From contig NC_133302.1 of the NCBI RefSeq assembly GCF_005239225.2, positions 18,331,357 to 18,395,356 on the forward strand: a DNA stretch of 64,000 bases, given 5' to 3'. Positions 61,975 through 64,000 of the stretch are shown piece after piece. How positions within the stretch are numbered: the stretch's first letter is position 1; every line of letters begins with the position of its first letter. Position numbers and translations under genes: made by a program. The DNA comes from Populus alba. Taxonomy: Eukaryota > Streptophyta > Magnoliopsida > Malpighiales > Salicaceae. The notes below the pieces were generated by a model. The model did no database searches and was not told the DNA's origin. It saw only the letters and a program-made list of their open reading frames with translations.

Positions 61975-62011
<37 letters not shown>
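61805..62011 (+). mobile_element. Putative copia 3' LTR, about 207 bp
   Basis: Begins TGCTAATGTAATAATG directly after the polypurine-like tract. It contains two TCCTA(T/C)ATTGGTTAG boxes and a TATA box (CTATAAATATA near 61921-61931), and would end at ...TCTCA at 62011. Its last part is a (TC)n run. No 5' LTR is found in the window. Confidence 0.55.
61980..62010. repeat. (TC)n microsatellite
   Basis: About fifteen TC units at the end of the putative LTR. Confidence 0.85.
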
Positions 62012-62014
<3 letters not shown>

Positions 62015-64000
62015 TCTTAATAGTTATGACTAATACCATATAATATTGACCTATAAGCTTGAATTGGGAAGTGTGCCTTCTATCAAGAATTAGATAAGGT
62101 ATATGGTAAGGTCCAACATAACAAGGAGAGCAACTTGTTATAGGTTGTGAAGGAATGAACATATTCAAAGTTCATGGAAATTCATCTGGAATACAAACAC
62201 ATATTCAATATTGTACGCATAAATGAATCCTAAGAGATGAATGAAGTTTCGTGATCAATATCTATGAGATTTGCATGTATGTGGGATCTTTGAAACCCTA
62301 ACAATAGCAATCATACCTCATTTTAGTAAGTGAAAGTAAATCATCCATGCAAATGATAAGAACAATCTATCAAGAGAACTATTGATTGAGTTGTCATCTT
62401 TTTTAATCCATACATAAAATACAATCACATTGAAATTGATCTAGAAGCCATTGTATGACAAGGAGAAAATAAGAAAAACAAGCACTAGTTGATTAAAATG
62501 TACAATCAACATATATAGTTGTTTTCAATCTTTTTTTTTTGTCATAGTATTCACTACTTAAATCAAGCGCCTATATTTCAAATGCAAGAAGAAATTATAT
62601 ACATAAATTACTAATATATAAAATATATGATAAAAAATTGAAATGAAGTTTACATAATTATTGAATGGAACATAGATTTGATTTCTTAAAATAAGATATT
62701 TATTTACGAAAAGAAGAAGAAGCTTGGTCCACACTAATTACTTAGACAAAAATTATTTCTTTAAAGAAATTAAAGAGGTGGTTTGTGATTGAAAAAGACA
62801 AGTTTCAATGTCATGATATGAAGTAAAATTCAATCCTTTTACTTTTTAAATTTTTAGATCTCATAATCTTTTTTAAATTTAATATAAAACAATGGTAACA
62901 TTATGCAAGTTATGGAGAACCATTACCAAAAAATTAGAAAACACTGACATAATATTTCATCGGGAATTAGGTAAAATTCCATAGGTAATTGAATTGCCAA
63001 TGAAAAAACATAGTCAAAAAGTATCTTGTTATCCGTCAAAGATTTTGTTGGCAATTTCATCACCATTTAGTCTACTAATAGAATTTTCCGTCAATGATTC
63101 CATCAAATATTACAATATTTTTTATTTTTTTATATCTTATAATCCCCAACCACAACAATCACACTACCTAAAATCCTAAACAACAACATGGATCCAATTA
63201 TATTCACATCAACAAACTGAACTAAAATATAAGAACATAACAATAACATGCTAAAAATAAGGTTGCATGTTAATTTCATTCATTGTCAACTAATATTCAA
63301 TTGCACCTCTTACGAGAATTCATTCATAAAGTTAATAAATTTCATCAAATAGATATATTAAAGTGCAAATATATGCTTAAACAATGATATTAATATAGAG
63401 GGAGACACATAAAAGATGAGAAATTCTAAATACAAATCGCACTCAATTTTCATATATTAAAAAACTTATTAAACCTAAAATAAATTTTCACATGAGCAAT
63501 ATATCAAACAATTAATTCTAAAAAAAAACAAAAAAACAAAAACAAAAACGAAGACACAAAGTGATTGTTACCTTGATCATGTAGGAGAGATTTGGCATCA
63601 TTGTTAAGTTAATTGGTCCAGCTTGATTGGCTACAATAAAAGTGATGAGTTTTGAATCTCCTACCAAGATTGTTAGGAGGTATGATACCTTTAGAAAAAG
63701 TGAATTGCCTACTGTGTTTTACCATACATAAAATCCATTAGTAATAATCTAAAAGCAATTTCACATCAATTTGTTTAATAATCAAACAAAAAAATAACAT
63801 ATATTTTTTCTAAATTATTTTAAACTACTATATATAGAATCCCCATATAGCTTAGGAAATCCAAATAACCCAAAATTTCAACTTATTCATAAAATTTGGC
63901 AAAAAATAATTGGTATCCATTAAATTACCCATAATTTCTTTAATTTTAACACATTGAAGTTACAAAATCACATTTAATTTCTTCAAGTGACAAATTAAAT
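62012..64000. other. Terminal AT-rich region without a recognised gene
   Basis: No supported ORF. Around 62940-63110, units such as AATTCCATAGGTAATTG and TTTTCCGTCAATGATTCC resemble the decayed subterminal repeats of CACTA-type elements, which is a weak call. Confidence 0.4.

Noticed and set aside
1..64000. CRISPR array, operon structure or bacterial mobile element
   Set aside because: No regularly spaced identical short repeats, and all genes carry eukaryotic plant features. Nothing prokaryotic or organellar is visible.

Overview
The window is nuclear DNA from a dicot plant, most likely a Salicaceae species such as a poplar. The evidence is AT-rich intergenic DNA, GT-AG introns, plant-only gene families and many copies of a short MITE whose core I associate with poplar. 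The species is inferred and cannot be proven from the sequence.

Five protein-coding genes can be supported. (1) 6865-10628 (+): a five-exon organelle-type deoxyribonucleoside kinase (Arabidopsis dNK-like, 569 aa). (2) 13572-15778 (+): a two-exon, 98-aa DUF1138/OZI1-like mitochondrial membrane protein, connected in the literature with cytochrome c oxidase. (3) 19000-20253 (-): an intronless class I TCP transcription factor closest to TCP8 (417 aa). (4) 33379-39439 (-): a four-exon cytosolic alkaline/neutral invertase (GH100, 557 aa), with a probable 5'UTR intron and a TATA box near 40288. (5) 58336-58611 (-): a single-exon SAUR-type auxin-response protein (91 aa) with a 15-glycine run.

The rest is accessory DNA. 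The intervals 1-6.7 kb, 20.9-33 kb, 40.3-58.3 kb and 58.8-64 kb hold about twenty copies of one Tourist-like MITE, which peak between 45.5 and 48.6 kb. They also hold two larger hAT-like elements of 735 and 745 bp with 8-bp target duplications, one of them inside invertase intron 2, and a hairpin MITE at 22.2 kb. At least six tRNA-derived SINE copies occur, two of them back to back. Decayed Ty1/copia and Ty3/gypsy pieces, tandem duplications and microsatellites make up most of what else can be recognised.

The genes are not an operon-like unit. One regulatory link is suggestive: three site II (TGGGCC/T) motifs, a class recognised by class I TCP proteins and typical of mitochondrial-protein genes, lie just upstream of the DUF1138 gene, and a TCP8-like gene lies about 4 kb beyond it. 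I found no RNA gene, CRISPR array, operon or convincing wholly new system. The most noteworthy structures are in the mobile-element layer.
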